Assembly: GCF_900199545.1 (NCBI RefSeq)
Contig: NZ_LT962670.1
Span: forward strand, 299,461 to 363,460
Reading direction: 5' to 3'
Source of the DNA: Raoultibacter massiliensis
GTDB lineage: Bacteria > Actinomycetota > Coriobacteriia > Coriobacteriales > Eggerthellaceae
DNA: 64,000 bases
Part shown: positions 17,861 through 26,570 of the stretch, one piece after another
Numbering within the stretch: position 1 is the stretch's first letter
How the letters are laid out: the number at the start of each line of letters is the position of its first letter
The notes under the pieces: model-generated
Told to the model about the DNA's origin: nothing
What the model saw: the letters and a program-made list of their open reading frames with translations, nothing else
Databases searched by the model: none
Translations under genes and position numbers: made by a program

Positions 17861-20356
17861 ATGGTGAAACGAGAACAGCGTGCCTCGTCGTCTCTTCAGG
17901 CGAACGGTTCGTTGCATGAACTGCGGGAAACCAGTCCGACCGAGTTTATCAAGGATGGCAAACTTACCCGTCGAACCTTTATCAAGGGGGTCGGTTGGAT
18001 TACGGTGGTCTCGGCGCTTGGAGGTGCCATCGCAGGGTGTGCGCCGAAGGTTACCGAAGAGTCCGAGCAGGGTGAAAACACTGGAGCGGCAGTTGCGCCT
18101 ACCGAGTATTCGTATGCGTGCTGTAGTTACAATTGCACATCGCGATGCCTCTTGAAGGGTCATGTGCGTGATGGAAAGCTCGTAGCTGTTGAGCCGGGCG
18201 AGATGCCGGGTCGTCCCGACTACGCGAACGCCTGCCTGCGTTCCATGTCATATATCGAGCGCGTTCAGAACGAGGACCTGCGTGTCATGTATCCCATGAA
18301 GCGGATCGGAGAGAGAGGCAGCGGCGAATTCGAGCGCATCAGCTGGGATCAGGCAATGGACGAGATTGCAGAGCGCATGGAGGAATCGAAGAGCAAGTAC
18401 GGATCTACCGCCTGCTCGTTCTATTCGTTTACGGGCAACCAATCGAAGCTCGCCATGCAGTCGGCCACGCGCTTTGCCGCGTGCTACGGCGGTACAACAT
18501 GGGATATCGAAGGGATCATGGGCGATCATGGGGCTTCGATGGGCATGAAAATGGTCTACGGCGTCATTCGCGGCGCTCATGACACCCGCGATTACGAGCA
18601 GAATTCGAACATGATCGTCATTTGGGGGCGCAATCTTGCCGATACCCATACGTCTGAACTGCGCTACATCGTGCGCGCTCGCGAGCGCGGTGCCAAAATC
18701 GTTTATATCGATCCGCGTTTCAGCTCCACGGCAACCATCGCCGATCAGTGGATACCCATCAAACCAGGCGGCGACTCCGCTTTGGCGTTGGGCATGATGA
18801 ACTGGATCATTCAAAACGATCTTCACGATAAAGAGTTTCTGAGCAAGCACAGCTGCGGATCGCTTCTGGTCCGCGACGACGATGGTTCGTATTTGCGCGG
18901 CGAGGGAGATACCTACATGGTATGGGACCCCGCCCAGAGCAAGGCCGTTCCCGTCGATGCCGAGGGCATTGATGCTCCCATCGAAGGGTCGTTCGATGTG
19001 GATGGCGTGGCGTGCAAGCCCGCGTTCGTTCATTTGAAAGAAGCAGCGGCCGAGTACACGCTCGATCGCACCTCGGAGCTTACGGGTGTTCCTGTGGAGG
19101 TTATTGAAACGTTTGCGAGGGAATACATTGAGGCGAAGCCTGCGGGCATTCGCATGGGCCAAGGCATGCAGCGCACATTCAACTCCTACCAATCGTTCCG
19201 TACGGTTGCAACGCTTGCAGCGGTGGCTGGTTATGTAGGGGTTCGCGGCGGCGGAGCCTCCCATGCCGGGGGTACAAAAGCCAACAAGCCGATCCCCGGC
19301 GAGACGGCTCCCGAGTTCAATTTTGACGAATGGGCGGAAACGGGCCAGGAAGCCAATATGGTTAAAAGCTCGCTCATTTACCAGTGTGCCGTCGAGCATG
19401 ATCCCGTTCCCGTTGACTTTATCTGGTTCAATGTATCGAACTTTCTCAATCAAAGCCCCGATGCCCATCGCATTATCGACGAGGTTTTTCCTCAGATTTC
19501 GACGATCGTTGTAGCCGACCCATGGTGGACATGGACGGCGAAGTACGCCGATTACGTGCTACCGGCAACGTCGTTGTGGGAGTATTGGGATCTTTACGAT
19601 CGCGCTCCGTGGGTGTTTCTGGTGAAGCCTGCCATCGAGCCGCTTGGGGAGAGCAAATCCGATTGCGAGATGATGACGATGCTGGCCGAGCGCGTTGGTT
19701 TGGAAAAGTACTGGTCGAAGACGCCCGAAGAGTGGGTGCGCAGCTGGCCGAATCCTGAAAGCTCGGCGTTCGAGGGATTCGATTTCGACGAGGCGATCAA
19801 AGAGGGCATGTGGGGCATGCCGACAGGAATTTACGATGAGCCGCTCATCGTGTTTGAAGATCAGACGTACCAGACTCCTACGGGGCGATTCGAGTTCTAT
19901 ACCGAAAGCATGGTTGAGTTTGACGAACAGGTGCCCAGGCACACGCCGGCGCTCGAAGCATCCGACCCCGAGCTTGCTGCAAAGTATCCGCTTATGCATC
20001 TTACCTATCATGACCGCCTGAACGTGCATACGCAGCATTGCGACAATCCGTCGCTCGATATCGTGCAGACTGAGCCTTTGTTCCAGATCAATCCTGTCGA
20101 CGCTGAGCCTCGCGGCATCCAGCATGGCGATATCGTTCGCATTTTCAACGACCGCGGTGAAGTGAAGATGAAAGCGTTTGTAACCGAAGGTATCATGCCG
20201 GGAGTGACGGCTGCCCAGGCGGGCTGGACTCCCGAGCACACCATCGAAGGGAACCATCAGTTCCTCAGCCATCTCACTCTGAGCCCCGCCGAGGAGCATT
20301 ACTCGCAAACGAACAGCGCTTTCAACGACATCATAGTTGAAGTAGAGAAGGCATAA
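17861..20356 (+). CDS. Tat-exported molybdopterin oxidoreductase (DMSO reductase family)
   Basis: Catalytic subunit, 831 residues. A twin-arginine-like motif (RRTFIK, residues 37-42) precedes a hydrophobic stretch and lipobox-like IAGC, so export as a lipoprotein is likely although the N-terminal extension before the motif is unusually long. The [4Fe-4S] ligands are CCSYNCTSRC plus a later Cys in ANACLRS. The molybdopterin domain and the C-terminal molydopterin-dinucleotide-binding domain (LTYHDRLNVHTQHCDNP, NPVDAEPRGIQHGDIVRIFN) are intact. It probably reduces a terminal acceptor; the Fe-S partner follows by nine bases and a Crp/Fnr regulator comes next. No membrane anchor or TorD is in this operon. 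Sulfoxide, N-oxide or aromatic dehydroxylation are possibilities that sequence alone cannot separate. Confidence 0.92.
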   Translation: MVKREQRASSSLQANGSLHELRETSPTEFIKDGKLTRRTFIKGVGWITVVSALGGAIAGCAPKVTEESEQGENTGAAVAPTEYSYACCSYNCTSRCLLKGHVRDGKLVAVEPGEMPGRPDYANACLRSMSYIERVQNEDLRVMYPMKRIGERGSGEFERISWDQAMDEIAERMEESKSKYGSTACSFYSFTGNQSKLAMQSATRFAACYGGTTWDIEGIMGDHGASMGMKMVYGVIRGAHDTRDYEQNSNMIVIWGRNLADTHTSELRYIVRARERGAKIVYIDPRFSSTATIADQWIPIKPGGDSALALGMMNWIIQNDLHDKEFLSKHSCGSLLVRDDDGSYLRGEGDTYMVWDPAQSKAVPVDAEGIDAPIEGSFDVDGVACKPAFVHLKEAAAEYTLDRTSELTGVPVEVIETFAREYIEAKPAGIRMGQGMQRTFNSYQSFRTVATLAAVAGYVGVRGGGASHAGGTKANKPIPGETAPEFNFDEWAETGQEANMVKSSLIYQCAVEHDPVPVDFIWFNVSNFLNQSPDAHRIIDEVFPQISTIVVADPWWTWTAKYADYVLPATSLWEYWDLYDRAPWVFLVKPAIEPLGESKSDCEMMTMLAERVGLEKYWSKTPEEWVRSWPNPESSAFEGFDFDEAIKEGMWGMPTGIYDEPLIVFEDQTYQTPTGRFEFYTESMVEFDEQVPRHTPALEASDPELAAKYPLMHLTYHDRLNVHTQHCDNPSLDIVQTEPLFQINPVDAEPRGIQHGDIVRIFNDRGEVKMKAFVTEGIMPGVTAAQAGWTPEHTIEGNHQFLSHLTLSPAEEHYSQTNSAFNDIIVEVEKA

Positions 20357-20365
20357 GGGGGAACA

Positions 20366-20932
20366 ATGGCTGAAAAACAATACGGCATGCTCATCGATAC
20401 GGCTCGATGCGTGGGCTGCCAAACCTGTGTGGTGGGATGCAAGATTCTGCACGAATGCCCCGACGGAACATATCTCGGATATCTTGAAACGATTGGAGCC
20501 GATGAGAATTACCTGGTTAGCGGAACATATCCGAATGTCAGCATCACGTTTCGCCCGCATCTGTGCAATCATTGCGAAAACCCGTTGTGCGTTGCAAACT
20601 GCCCGACGGGAGCCATGCATAAGCGCGAGGAAGACGGCATCGTCGAATCCGATCCCGAGGTTTGCATCGGGTGCGGGACTTGTGTCCAGGCGTGCCCCTA
20701 TGGTGCTCCTGCGCTTGATGAAGAAGCGAACCACGCGGTGAAGTGCGATTTGTGCAGGCCTCGTCTTGAGCAAGGGGAAGAGCCTCTCTGCGTATGCAGC
20801 TGTCCGGCGGAAGCCCGTGTGTACGGCGATATCAGCGATCCAGAAAGCGATATATCCAAGGCGATTGCGGAAAGGGGGGCAGAGGTCTTGCTGCCCGAAG
20901 AGAAGACGAAGCCTTCGGTGTATTATTGCTAA
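20366..20932 (+). CDS. DmsB-like [4Fe-4S] ferredoxin subunit
   Basis: Electron-transfer subunit of 188 residues with four Cys clusters: CVGCQTCVVGCK, CNHCENPLCVANCP, CIGCGTCVQACPYG and CDLCRPRLEQGEEPLCVCSC (shown in full only in part), the four-cubane pattern of DmsB/NrfC/PhsB proteins. It has no signal of its own, so it is presumably carried out with the Tat-exported catalytic subunit encoded nine bases upstream. AAGGGGGAACA precedes the ATG. It would pass electrons from the quinone pool or another donor to the molybdenum subunit. Confidence 0.93.
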   Translation: MAEKQYGMLIDTARCVGCQTCVVGCKILHECPDGTYLGYLETIGADENYLVSGTYPNVSITFRPHLCNHCENPLCVANCPTGAMHKREEDGIVESDPEVCIGCGTCVQACPYGAPALDEEANHAVKCDLCRPRLEQGEEPLCVCSCPAEARVYGDISDPESDISKAIAERGAEVLLPEEKTKPSVYYC

Positions 20933-20940
20933 AGAGACGC

Positions 20941-20969
20941 GCGGGTGCCGAATCGCCATCGGCGCCCGC
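20941..20969 (+). terminator. GC-rich hairpin between ferredoxin and Crp genes
   Basis: Eleven-pair stem GCGGGTGCCGA / TCGGCGCCCGC (one T.G pair), seven-base loop, no T run. It may reduce read-through into the regulator gene or only stabilise the upstream message. Confidence 0.5.
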
Positions 20970-20996
20970 GGTTGAGGGTGTGGGAGGATGTGCGAA

Positions 20997-21662
20997 ATGG
21001 TGCTGCCCCAGTTTATCGATGCCGATAGGTTTTCGGCCGTGTTCACAACCGAGGAGCTTCTTGCGCAAGATGAGATTCCTGTTGCCGTGAAGAGAGTGGA
21101 AAAGGGCGAATGTCTTTTTCTTGCAGAGGAAAGACATCGTTTTACGTATCACTTGATCAGCGGCGTTGTGCGTCTGTACCTCACATCGCGCGAGGGCGCC
21201 GAGAAGACGCTGTTCTACCATACGGCTGGGACGCAGTTCGGGTTCCAGGGATTCAAACGTAATCGCCTAACCAGGTCGACGGCAATGGCTGCAACGGATT
21301 GCGAGCTGCTTGCGATCGACTCCGATGACCTGCTTGCGTTCTGCAACGGGCATACCGATTATTATCTTGCCTATATCGAATACCTTTTCCAGATTATGAA
21401 TTCGCAGACAGAGGAGATCGCGAACCTTTCGTTCGAGAATGGGGTAAGAAGGTTGGCGGGCTTGCTGTACTCCCTTGCGGTAAGCGACGGAAAGACAATT
21501 CCGTACACGATCGATGAGCTTGCGAGCATTATCGGAACCCATCGCAATACGGTGACAAATGCTCTCTCCCATTTGCGGGGGCGGGGCTATATCGCCAAGC
21601 AGTTGAGGCCCATTATCGTCGAGGATCTTGCGGGTTTGCGTCGGTATCTCGACGACGAATAG
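20997..21662 (+). CDS. Crp/Fnr family regulator next to molybdoenzyme operon
   Basis: 221-residue regulator: an N-terminal cyclic-nucleotide-binding-like beta barrel (YHLISGVVRLYLTSREGAEK, FYHTAGTQFGFQGF) and a C-terminal winged helix with recognition helix IIGTHRNTVTNALSHLRGRG. No Cys cluster like that of oxygen-sensing FNR is seen at the N terminus. The start is chosen as ATG 20997, nine bases after GGGAGG; an ATG at 20988 touches that site and is less likely. Position directly after the molybdoenzyme pair suggests it controls them, perhaps in response to the enzyme's substrate. Confidence 0.88.
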   Translation: MVLPQFIDADRFSAVFTTEELLAQDEIPVAVKRVEKGECLFLAEERHRFTYHLISGVVRLYLTSREGAEKTLFYHTAGTQFGFQGFKRNRLTRSTAMAATDCELLAIDSDDLLAFCNGHTDYYLAYIEYLFQIMNSQTEEIANLSFENGVRRLAGLLYSLAVSDGKTIPYTIDELASIIGTHRNTVTNALSHLRGRGYIAKQLRPIIVEDLAGLRRYLDDE

Positions 21663-21675
21663 GGCTTCGACGCAA

Positions 21676-21707
21676 AAGAACCGCATGTCCGAAGGCATGC
21701 GGTTCTT
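21676..21707. terminator. Bidirectional terminator between crp and bfr
   Basis: Perfect 12-pair stem AAGAACCGCATG / CATGCGGTTCTT with loop TCCGAAGG between convergent genes. The A/T ends of the stem supply short U tracts in both directions. Confidence 0.85.
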
Positions 21708-21736
21708 GGCATTGCACCGGTCGAGCGGATTTTGCG

Positions 21737-22201
21737 CTAATTCTGCGTTGAGAGGAAGATCTGAAGCGACATTTGGTCCATCTGGTCTTGGAGCTCTTCA
21801 AGCTCGTCAACATGCTGGTCTTCGTCTTTGAGGATTTCCATGAGGATGTCGCGGGTGGCGTAATCGAGGACTTCGCCGGCGAGCACGATAGCTTCGTTGT
21901 AGTCCTTGACGGTATCGACTTCCAGGGAATGGTCGTTTTTGATCTGCTCGGGAACTTCCTTGCCGATATTGATATCGCTGAGGTTCGATACGATGGGGGT
22001 GCCTTCCAGGAACAGGATGCGCTCGATGAGCTTCTCGGCATGCTTCATCTCGGTGATGGCACGCGTCTTGAAGCTTCCGCTCAGTTTTCCGTAACCCCAG
22101 TCCTCGCACATTTCTGCGTGAACGATATATTGGTTGATTGCGGTTAGTTCACCTTCGAGCAGAGAGTTGAGCGTGTCGATGAGTTTTTCATTACCCTTCA
22201 T
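21737..22201 (-). CDS. bfr: Bacterioferritin
   Basis: Iron-storage ferritin, 154 residues. Di-iron ligands are visible in EGELTAINQYIVHAEM, ITEMKHAEKLIERILFLEG and DEDQHVDELEE; the Met in EMKHAE is the haem-ligand position of bacterioferritins. It assembles into a 24-mer shell that oxidises and stores iron, in anaerobes mainly for iron buffering and oxygen or peroxide defence. Starts at an ATG with AGGAGCC-like sequence upstream (AAGGAGCCTTTCC). Monocistronic. Confidence 0.95.
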   Translation of the reverse strand: MKGNEKLIDTLNSLLEGELTAINQYIVHAEMCEDWGYGKLSGSFKTRAITEMKHAEKLIERILFLEGTPIVSNLSDINIGKEVPEQIKNDHSLEVDTVKDYNEAIVLAGEVLDYATRDILMEILKDEDQHVDELEELQDQMDQMSLQIFLSTQN

Positions 22202-22570
22202 GGAAAGGCTCCTTCCGATTGCGTTTGCTAAGCGAGCCGATCTCCTTGTGACCGGTAAGCGTTGCTTTTATTCTTGCAGATAACGCTGGGCGGGTGTGGC
22301 GGGCATCCTGCATCGTGGTCGTCGCGTCATTCGAATGTAACCTGTATGTCTTCTGAGTTCAGCGAGGTGAACTCTACGCATGCGACGTGGCAAAAGCGGG
22401 GATTGCCGACGGACGGAACTTGAAAACTGCCCTCCCGCGGTTTGGCAACCGATTCGTTGCATGTCTGCAACGGCTTGCCGCGCATGTCCCGATACCTACC
22501 AATTGGTAGTACCTTTCGTATTGATCTTGGCAAGATGCCGGGCGTTTCGGGCTATGGCTAAAGGATGTGC
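22202..22570. other. Divergent intergenic region (bfr / DHA2 exporter)
   Basis: About 370 bases with no credible gene; the short frames in it overlap each other on both strands and lack start sites. It must hold both divergent promoters. The only clear structure is a palindrome next to the exporter, listed separately. Confidence 0.5.
22496..22509. promoter_or_regulatory. Palindrome CTACCAATTGGTAG before exporter
   Basis: Perfect 14-base inverted repeat, 62 bases before the exporter start at 22571. The size and position fit an operator for a dimeric repressor of the TetR or MarR type. No such regulator is encoded next to it. Confidence 0.5.
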
Positions 22571-23971
22571 ATGCAAAATCCCCGGAAAACAACTGCGAAC
22601 GCGAGCAAGGCGGTAGTCCCTGTTCTGCTTGCCTGCTCTTTTGCGGCTTCGTTCAGCGAAAGCATGATGAGTATATCGCTGCCGAAGCTGGCAGATGAGT
22701 TCTCTCTTACGCTTTCCGTTGCAAACTGGGTTGTGGTCGGGTATCTCGTTGTGGCTGCGACAAGCGTTACGCTTGCGGCGTTTTTGCTGAAGAGGTTTGG
22801 GTTGCGCGTGGTTTTCTTTCTTGGGGGAGGAGCTCTTGCGCTGGGCAGCGGTCTGGCCATGCTTGCACCTAGTTTCCCGGCATTGTTCGTTTGCAGGTTG
22901 TTGCAGGCGGTATGCACGGGGCTTTTCTTTCCGACGGTGACGGGCGTCATCATGATCGTCATCCCGAAGGAAAGCCTTGGCGTCCACCTTGCCATGAACA
23001 GCGGGATCATCGCGCTTGGCCTTGCGATCAGCCCCGTTGCATCGGGTTTTATGCTTACCTATTTCGGATGGCGCGCTATGTTTTTCGTGCCGTTCGTCCT
23101 CGCGGCGGTTCTGCTCGTTGCGGGGTTTTTCTTGCTGCACGATGTGGAACCTCGAAAGCAGGTTTCGGCTGACTTCACAAGCGCCGCCTTCAGCCTGCTC
23201 GGTCTGGGATCGCTTGTATACGGGCTGAGCGAAATCACCCACGATCTCGCTCCCGCCGCCTGCGCACTTGGGGCTGCGGCTGTGATTCTGACGCTGTTCG
23301 TTCATCGGCAGCTCGCCTCGAAAGCACCGCTTCTCAACCTTCGTCCTTTCGGGCATCCCCGATTCACCATAGGGCTTTTGCTCGTCATGGTGGGCATGAT
23401 GATCTCATTTTCCCTGAGCGTGCTTCTGCCCTTGTATTTCGAGGGAGCCCTCGGCCATACGGCCTTCTTCGCAGGCTTGCTGTTGCTTGCGCCCGTTCTG
23501 GTCAATGCGATATGCGCGCTTGCAGGTGGCAGGCTGTTCGACAAGCGGGGTGCTTGGCCGCTGCTTCCGCTTGGGTTTGCGCTCTCGCTCGCCGGATTGG
23601 CGGGCGTGTGCTTTTTTGGCGAGACCATGCAGACCGGCCTTGTCGTGGCCTTTTGCGCGGTGGCGTATGCGGGGCTCGGGTTTGCAACGACGCCTGCGAA
23701 AACGACTGCTCTCGATCAGCTTCCGCCTGAACTGTACTCGCACGGAGCGGCTATTAACTCGACCTTCGTGCAAATTGGTTCGGCAATCGGGCCATCGCTT
23801 TTTGTCGGAGTCCTCTCATCTGACGTGCTGCGGGGAACTGCAGCGGGCTTATCCAAGGCGGATGCGTATGCAGCGGGATTTTCCCATACGCTTGCCATTG
23901 CGATTGGAATTGCGGCAGTCGGCCTTGTGGCGGCGATCCTTTTCGCCTATACGTTGCGTAGGAAGGCGTGA
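22571..23971 (+). CDS. DHA2-type MFS exporter
   Basis: 466-residue transporter with about 14 hydrophobic segments, the size of the EmrB/QacA drug:H+ antiporter group. Landmarks: PKLADEFSLTLSVANWVVVGYLV in the first two helices, LLKRFGLRVVFFLGGG in the loop 2-3 region, and GRLFDKRGAWPLL in the second half. The ATG at 22571 has AAAGG six bases upstream; the ATG at 22565 touches it. Probably exports a toxic organic compound. A palindromic candidate operator lies upstream. Confidence 0.88.
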   Translation: MQNPRKTTANASKAVVPVLLACSFAASFSESMMSISLPKLADEFSLTLSVANWVVVGYLVVAATSVTLAAFLLKRFGLRVVFFLGGGALALGSGLAMLAPSFPALFVCRLLQAVCTGLFFPTVTGVIMIVIPKESLGVHLAMNSGIIALGLAISPVASGFMLTYFGWRAMFFVPFVLAAVLLVAGFFLLHDVEPRKQVSADFTSAAFSLLGLGSLVYGLSEITHDLAPAACALGAAAVILTLFVHRQLASKAPLLNLRPFGHPRFTIGLLLVMVGMMISFSLSVLLPLYFEGALGHTAFFAGLLLLAPVLVNAICALAGGRLFDKRGAWPLLPLGFALSLAGLAGVCFFGETMQTGLVVAFCAVAYAGLGFATTPAKTTALDQLPPELYSHGAAINSTFVQIGSAIGPSLFVGVLSSDVLRGTAAGLSKADAYAAGFSHTLAIAIGIAAVGLVAAILFAYTLRRKA

Positions 23972-23994
23972 TCCCGTCTAGACGAAACGCAGCT

Positions 23995-24046
23995 GCACCG
24001 CAGCAAGCGGATAGCGTGCGCGATCCAGCATAGTCCTGTGCGGTGC
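23995..24046. terminator. Hairpins between convergent exporter and fabH
   Basis: GCACCGCA (23995-24002) pairs with TGCGGTGC (24039-24046) across a long loop, and a second small hairpin TTCGCC-GAA-GGCGAA follows at 24058-24072. They lie between two convergent stops and probably end both transcripts. No T runs. Confidence 0.45.
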
Positions 24047-24093
24047 TGCAGCGAAGCTTCGCCGAAGGCGAATCGGTATCTGCCGAGAGAGGC

Positions 24094-25206
24094 CTAGGCC
24101 TCGTACACGATAGCGCCTGAGGTGAATCCGCCGCCGAACGCCACGAGAATCACCTTGTCTCCCCGCCTGATGCGCCCTTCGGCGTAGGCGTCGGCGAGCG
24201 CCATCGGGACGCTTGCGGCCGAAGTGTTGCCCGCTTCGGCGATGGAGAGCTGGAAGAAGTCCATCGGAAGGTGCAGTTTTTTCGCTGCGTATTTGATAAT
24301 GCGTTCGTTTGCCTGATGGGGGACGATGCAGGCGATATCATCAAGAGAAAGACCTGCTCGATCGAGCGATCGATGGACGGCTTCGGTCATGGCTTCTGCT
24401 GCGAATTTGAACACGTGGGGCCCGTTCATGCGCAGCGTTTGCCGCGGGTTTCCTGATTCGACGGCTTCGCGGATGGCAAGCTCTTCGTCGATGCGGATGG
24501 CCGAGGCGTCTTTCAGCGCGGGGGATTGCGACGAGACGCCCTGTGCATCGAAGGGCAGATCTGTGCCGTATGAGAGGGGGCAGGTGAGGGCGTTCTCGTC
24601 ATCGTCTGCGTTGACGATGAAACTGCCCAGTATGCCAGGGCGGCTTTCGTCCCATTCGAGCACGGCTGCGCCGGCACCATCGCCGAACAGCACGCACGTA
24701 TTGCGGTCCGCCCAGTTTGTGAGGCGGGTGAGTCGCTCGGTTCCCACGACGAGCGCCCGGCGAATGGGATTTCGGCCTGCGCTTCCGTCCGCGCTTGGCG
24801 CGGAGGCCGCCATCATGGCTTCGGCGACAGTCGCGCTGTAGATAAAGCCCGTGCAGGCTGCGTTGACGTCGAAGGCGATGGCGCTTTTGAGACCGAGGCG
24901 GCGGCGGAGCAGTCCGGCGGTCGAGGGAACGATGGAGTCGGGTGTGACGGTTGCACAGATGATCAGGTCTATTTCTTCGGGAGCAAAAGAACGTTCGCTG
25001 TGGCCGCCTTCGGTCCAACCGAGAGCTTGCCGTGCGGCTGCTTCGCCAAGATCGGCAGACGACTCTTCAACTGCAATGCGTCGCGATTTGATTCCCGTGC
25101 GGGTGGTGATCCATTCGTCGTTGGTATCCACAAGCGCTTCAAGCGCCGTGTTTTCAACTTCAAGTGCGGGGATCGCTTTCCCGCATCCTACTAACGCACA
25201 ACCCAC
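24094..25206 (-). CDS. fabH: 3-oxoacyl-ACP synthase III (FabH-like)
   Basis: Ketoacyl-ACP synthase III of 370 residues, slightly longer than the usual 310-330 because of insertions. The catalytic triad is complete: Cys in DVNAACTGFIY, His in IVPHQANERI, Asn in EAGNTSAASVP; the C-terminal GGGFTSGAIVY block is intact. It condenses an acyl-CoA primer with malonyl-ACP to begin fatty-acid chains. It starts at GTG 25206 with AGGAGGCAACA upstream. It is alone, not in a fab operon, so it may serve branched or unusual primers or a special lipid rather than bulk synthesis. Confidence 0.92.
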   Translation of the reverse strand: MGCALVGCGKAIPALEVENTALEALVDTNDEWITTRTGIKSRRIAVEESSADLGEAAARQALGWTEGGHSERSFAPEEIDLIICATVTPDSIVPSTAGLLRRRLGLKSAIAFDVNAACTGFIYSATVAEAMMAASAPSADGSAGRNPIRRALVVGTERLTRLTNWADRNTCVLFGDGAGAAVLEWDESRPGILGSFIVNADDDENALTCPLSYGTDLPFDAQGVSSQSPALKDASAIRIDEELAIREAVESGNPRQTLRMNGPHVFKFAAEAMTEAVHRSLDRAGLSLDDIACIVPHQANERIIKYAAKKLHLPMDFFQLSIAEAGNTSAASVPMALADAYAEGRIRRGDKVILVAFGGGFTSGAIVYEA

Positions 25207-25461
25207 TGTTGCCTCCTGCTGTCGAAGGCTCGCATCGGGCTTGGTGCAATGGGGCCTTCGGTTCCTTAATGCTTAGATAATCAAAGTAAATAGTGATTCT
25301 ACTCCAAATGCGATGATGCGGCTTGGAAATGCAGGAATCTCCATGCATGGTTGAGAACCCCCTTGCTCGGTTCGCTTCGGGCAGCGGCGAGGTTTGCCCC
25401 GAAGGTCGCAAGCCATGCGAGTCATGAGGGTGGCTGCGACGAACGGCGGCGGCCGATCGGG

Positions 25462-25950
25462 CTAGTCGTCGATTCCCCAGAGTTCCTTCAATTCCCGGTT
25501 GATCTCGTTTGCGTTTGCGGGGATGCCGATATCGCGGGGCATGGGTGTTTTCCTGCCGCGTTTTTTCGCCGGCTTTGCCTGAGCGAAAAGCCTTTCCGAG
25601 GGCACGATGTCGACGCCGTGCAACGCGGCCGAGCGGCAGCGGTTAGCGAGTTCGTTGTCGGATGTGACTACGCCGATGCGCTCGGTTGCTCGGCGAGCTT
25701 TCGCGACGATGGCGTCATCGGCGGTTGGCAGGCGCGTGTATTCCGATCGGGGATGCGCATGGGCGGTTGCGGAGGTGGCGCCAGCGCCGCTGGCGGCATC
25801 CCAGACTATCGTATAGGTTGTTTTCCCCGGCAAAGACGGCGTGCCGAGGCGCAGCCTTTTCTCAAGTGCGGTGCGCTGCTCTTCAAGCGAGAGGTCTTTC
25901 GTGGCCGGGTCTCGCCGTGTAACGTTGTAGCCATCTATAAGGTAGTGCAT
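25462..25950 (-). CDS. NYN-domain RNA-binding/nuclease protein (YacP-like)
   Basis: 162-residue PIN-like NYN domain. It begins with HYLIDGYNVTR (the acidic residue and Asn of the active site) and has later acidic positions in TADDAIVAKA and GVVTSDNELANRC. The C terminus is Lys/Arg/Pro rich (KPAKKRGRKTP) and may bind RNA. YacP/Rae1 proteins are ribosome-associated or RNA-processing endonucleases; the function is inferred. It starts at ATG 25950 and appears monocistronic. Confidence 0.85.
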   Translation of the reverse strand: MHYLIDGYNVTRRDPATKDLSLEEQRTALEKRLRLGTPSLPGKTTYTIVWDAASGAGATSATAHAHPRSEYTRLPTADDAIVAKARRATERIGVVTSDNELANRCRSAALHGVDIVPSERLFAQAKPAKKRGRKTPMPRDIGIPANANEINRELKELWGIDD

Positions 25951-26094
25951 GGGGTCTATCCGATCGGGTCGTATGCGTGCAGCGCTCTATGCGCAGATGC
26001 GCGGGTTCCTGGCGCTTCGGGTACAATACTACCACGCGACGGTTTGTCGGTGATGAGCCGCATCATACGATGCGCAAGCAAGGAGTGATGGCTG

Positions 26095-26490
26095 ATGTAC
26101 CTGATGAGCGATCAAGAATTCGAGAACGTGATCGAGGAAGCCCTCGAATCGATCCCCGAAAAATTCATCGAAGCGCTTGAAAACGTAGCCATCGTCATGG
26201 AGGACGAGCCCGATGAATACCACTTCGAAACCCTCGATGAGCCTGACTCTTTGGGCGGCTCTCTCTACGAAGGCGAGCTTTTGGGGCTCTACGACGGCAT
26301 TCCGCTAACCGAGCGGGATGGCTATTACGATGGCGATATCCCCGATGTGATCACTATTTTCAAAGGCCCTCACGAACGCAGCTTCGGCTCGCGCGAGGAA
26401 GTGGTTACAGAGATCGGGAAGACGGTCATACATGAAATAGGGCACTACTTCGGCATCGACGACGAACGTTTGCACGAGATGGGGTATTGA
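26095..26490 (+). CDS. Minimal zincin metallopeptidase family protein
   Basis: 131-residue acidic protein with a C-terminal HEXXH motif (VIHEIGHYFGIDDERL): two His and a third ligand Asp/His region in GIDDERLHEMG. This is the small 'metallopeptidase family' group (COG3824) whose members are single-domain zincins of unknown substrate. The first half (FENVIEEALESIPEKF) is a helix typical of the family. AGGAG lies nine bases before the ATG. It ends 80 bases before cas3, but similar genes are common away from CRISPR loci, so I do not count it as a cas gene. Confidence 0.85.
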   Translation: MYLMSDQEFENVIEEALESIPEKFIEALENVAIVMEDEPDEYHFETLDEPDSLGGSLYEGELLGLYDGIPLTERDGYYDGDIPDVITIFKGPHERSFGSREEVVTEIGKTVIHEIGHYFGIDDERLHEMGY

Positions 26491-26502
26491 TCTGCGGGTA
26501 AC

Positions 26503-26537
26503 TTTTATCGATAAAAGATAAAGATAAGCTGTACAAT
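26503..26537 (+). promoter_or_regulatory. Candidate cas promoter with palindromic operator
   Basis: A perfect palindrome TTTTATCGATAAAA (26503-26516) lies where the -35 region would be for the TACAAT -10 hexamer at 26532-26537, about 33 bases before the cas3 start. It could be an operator controlling the cas operon, or a remnant of the upstream gene's terminator. Confidence 0.45.
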
Positions 26538-26570
26538 CATAGACATTGACGCTTCTACAAAAGGAGTCCA

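Noticed and set aside
19559..21046. Long minus-strand open frame (495 codons)
   Set aside because: It lies opposite the molybdoenzyme and ferredoxin genes, whose domains are unmistakable; its own product has no recognisable motif.
22268..22592. Several short frames between bfr and the exporter
   Set aside because: They overlap each other on both strands, are Arg/Cys-rich and have no start sites; the space is needed for two promoters.
26095..26490. Zincin gene as a CRISPR accessory
   Set aside because: Adjacent to cas3, but the family is general in actinobacteria and a promoter-like region separates the two.
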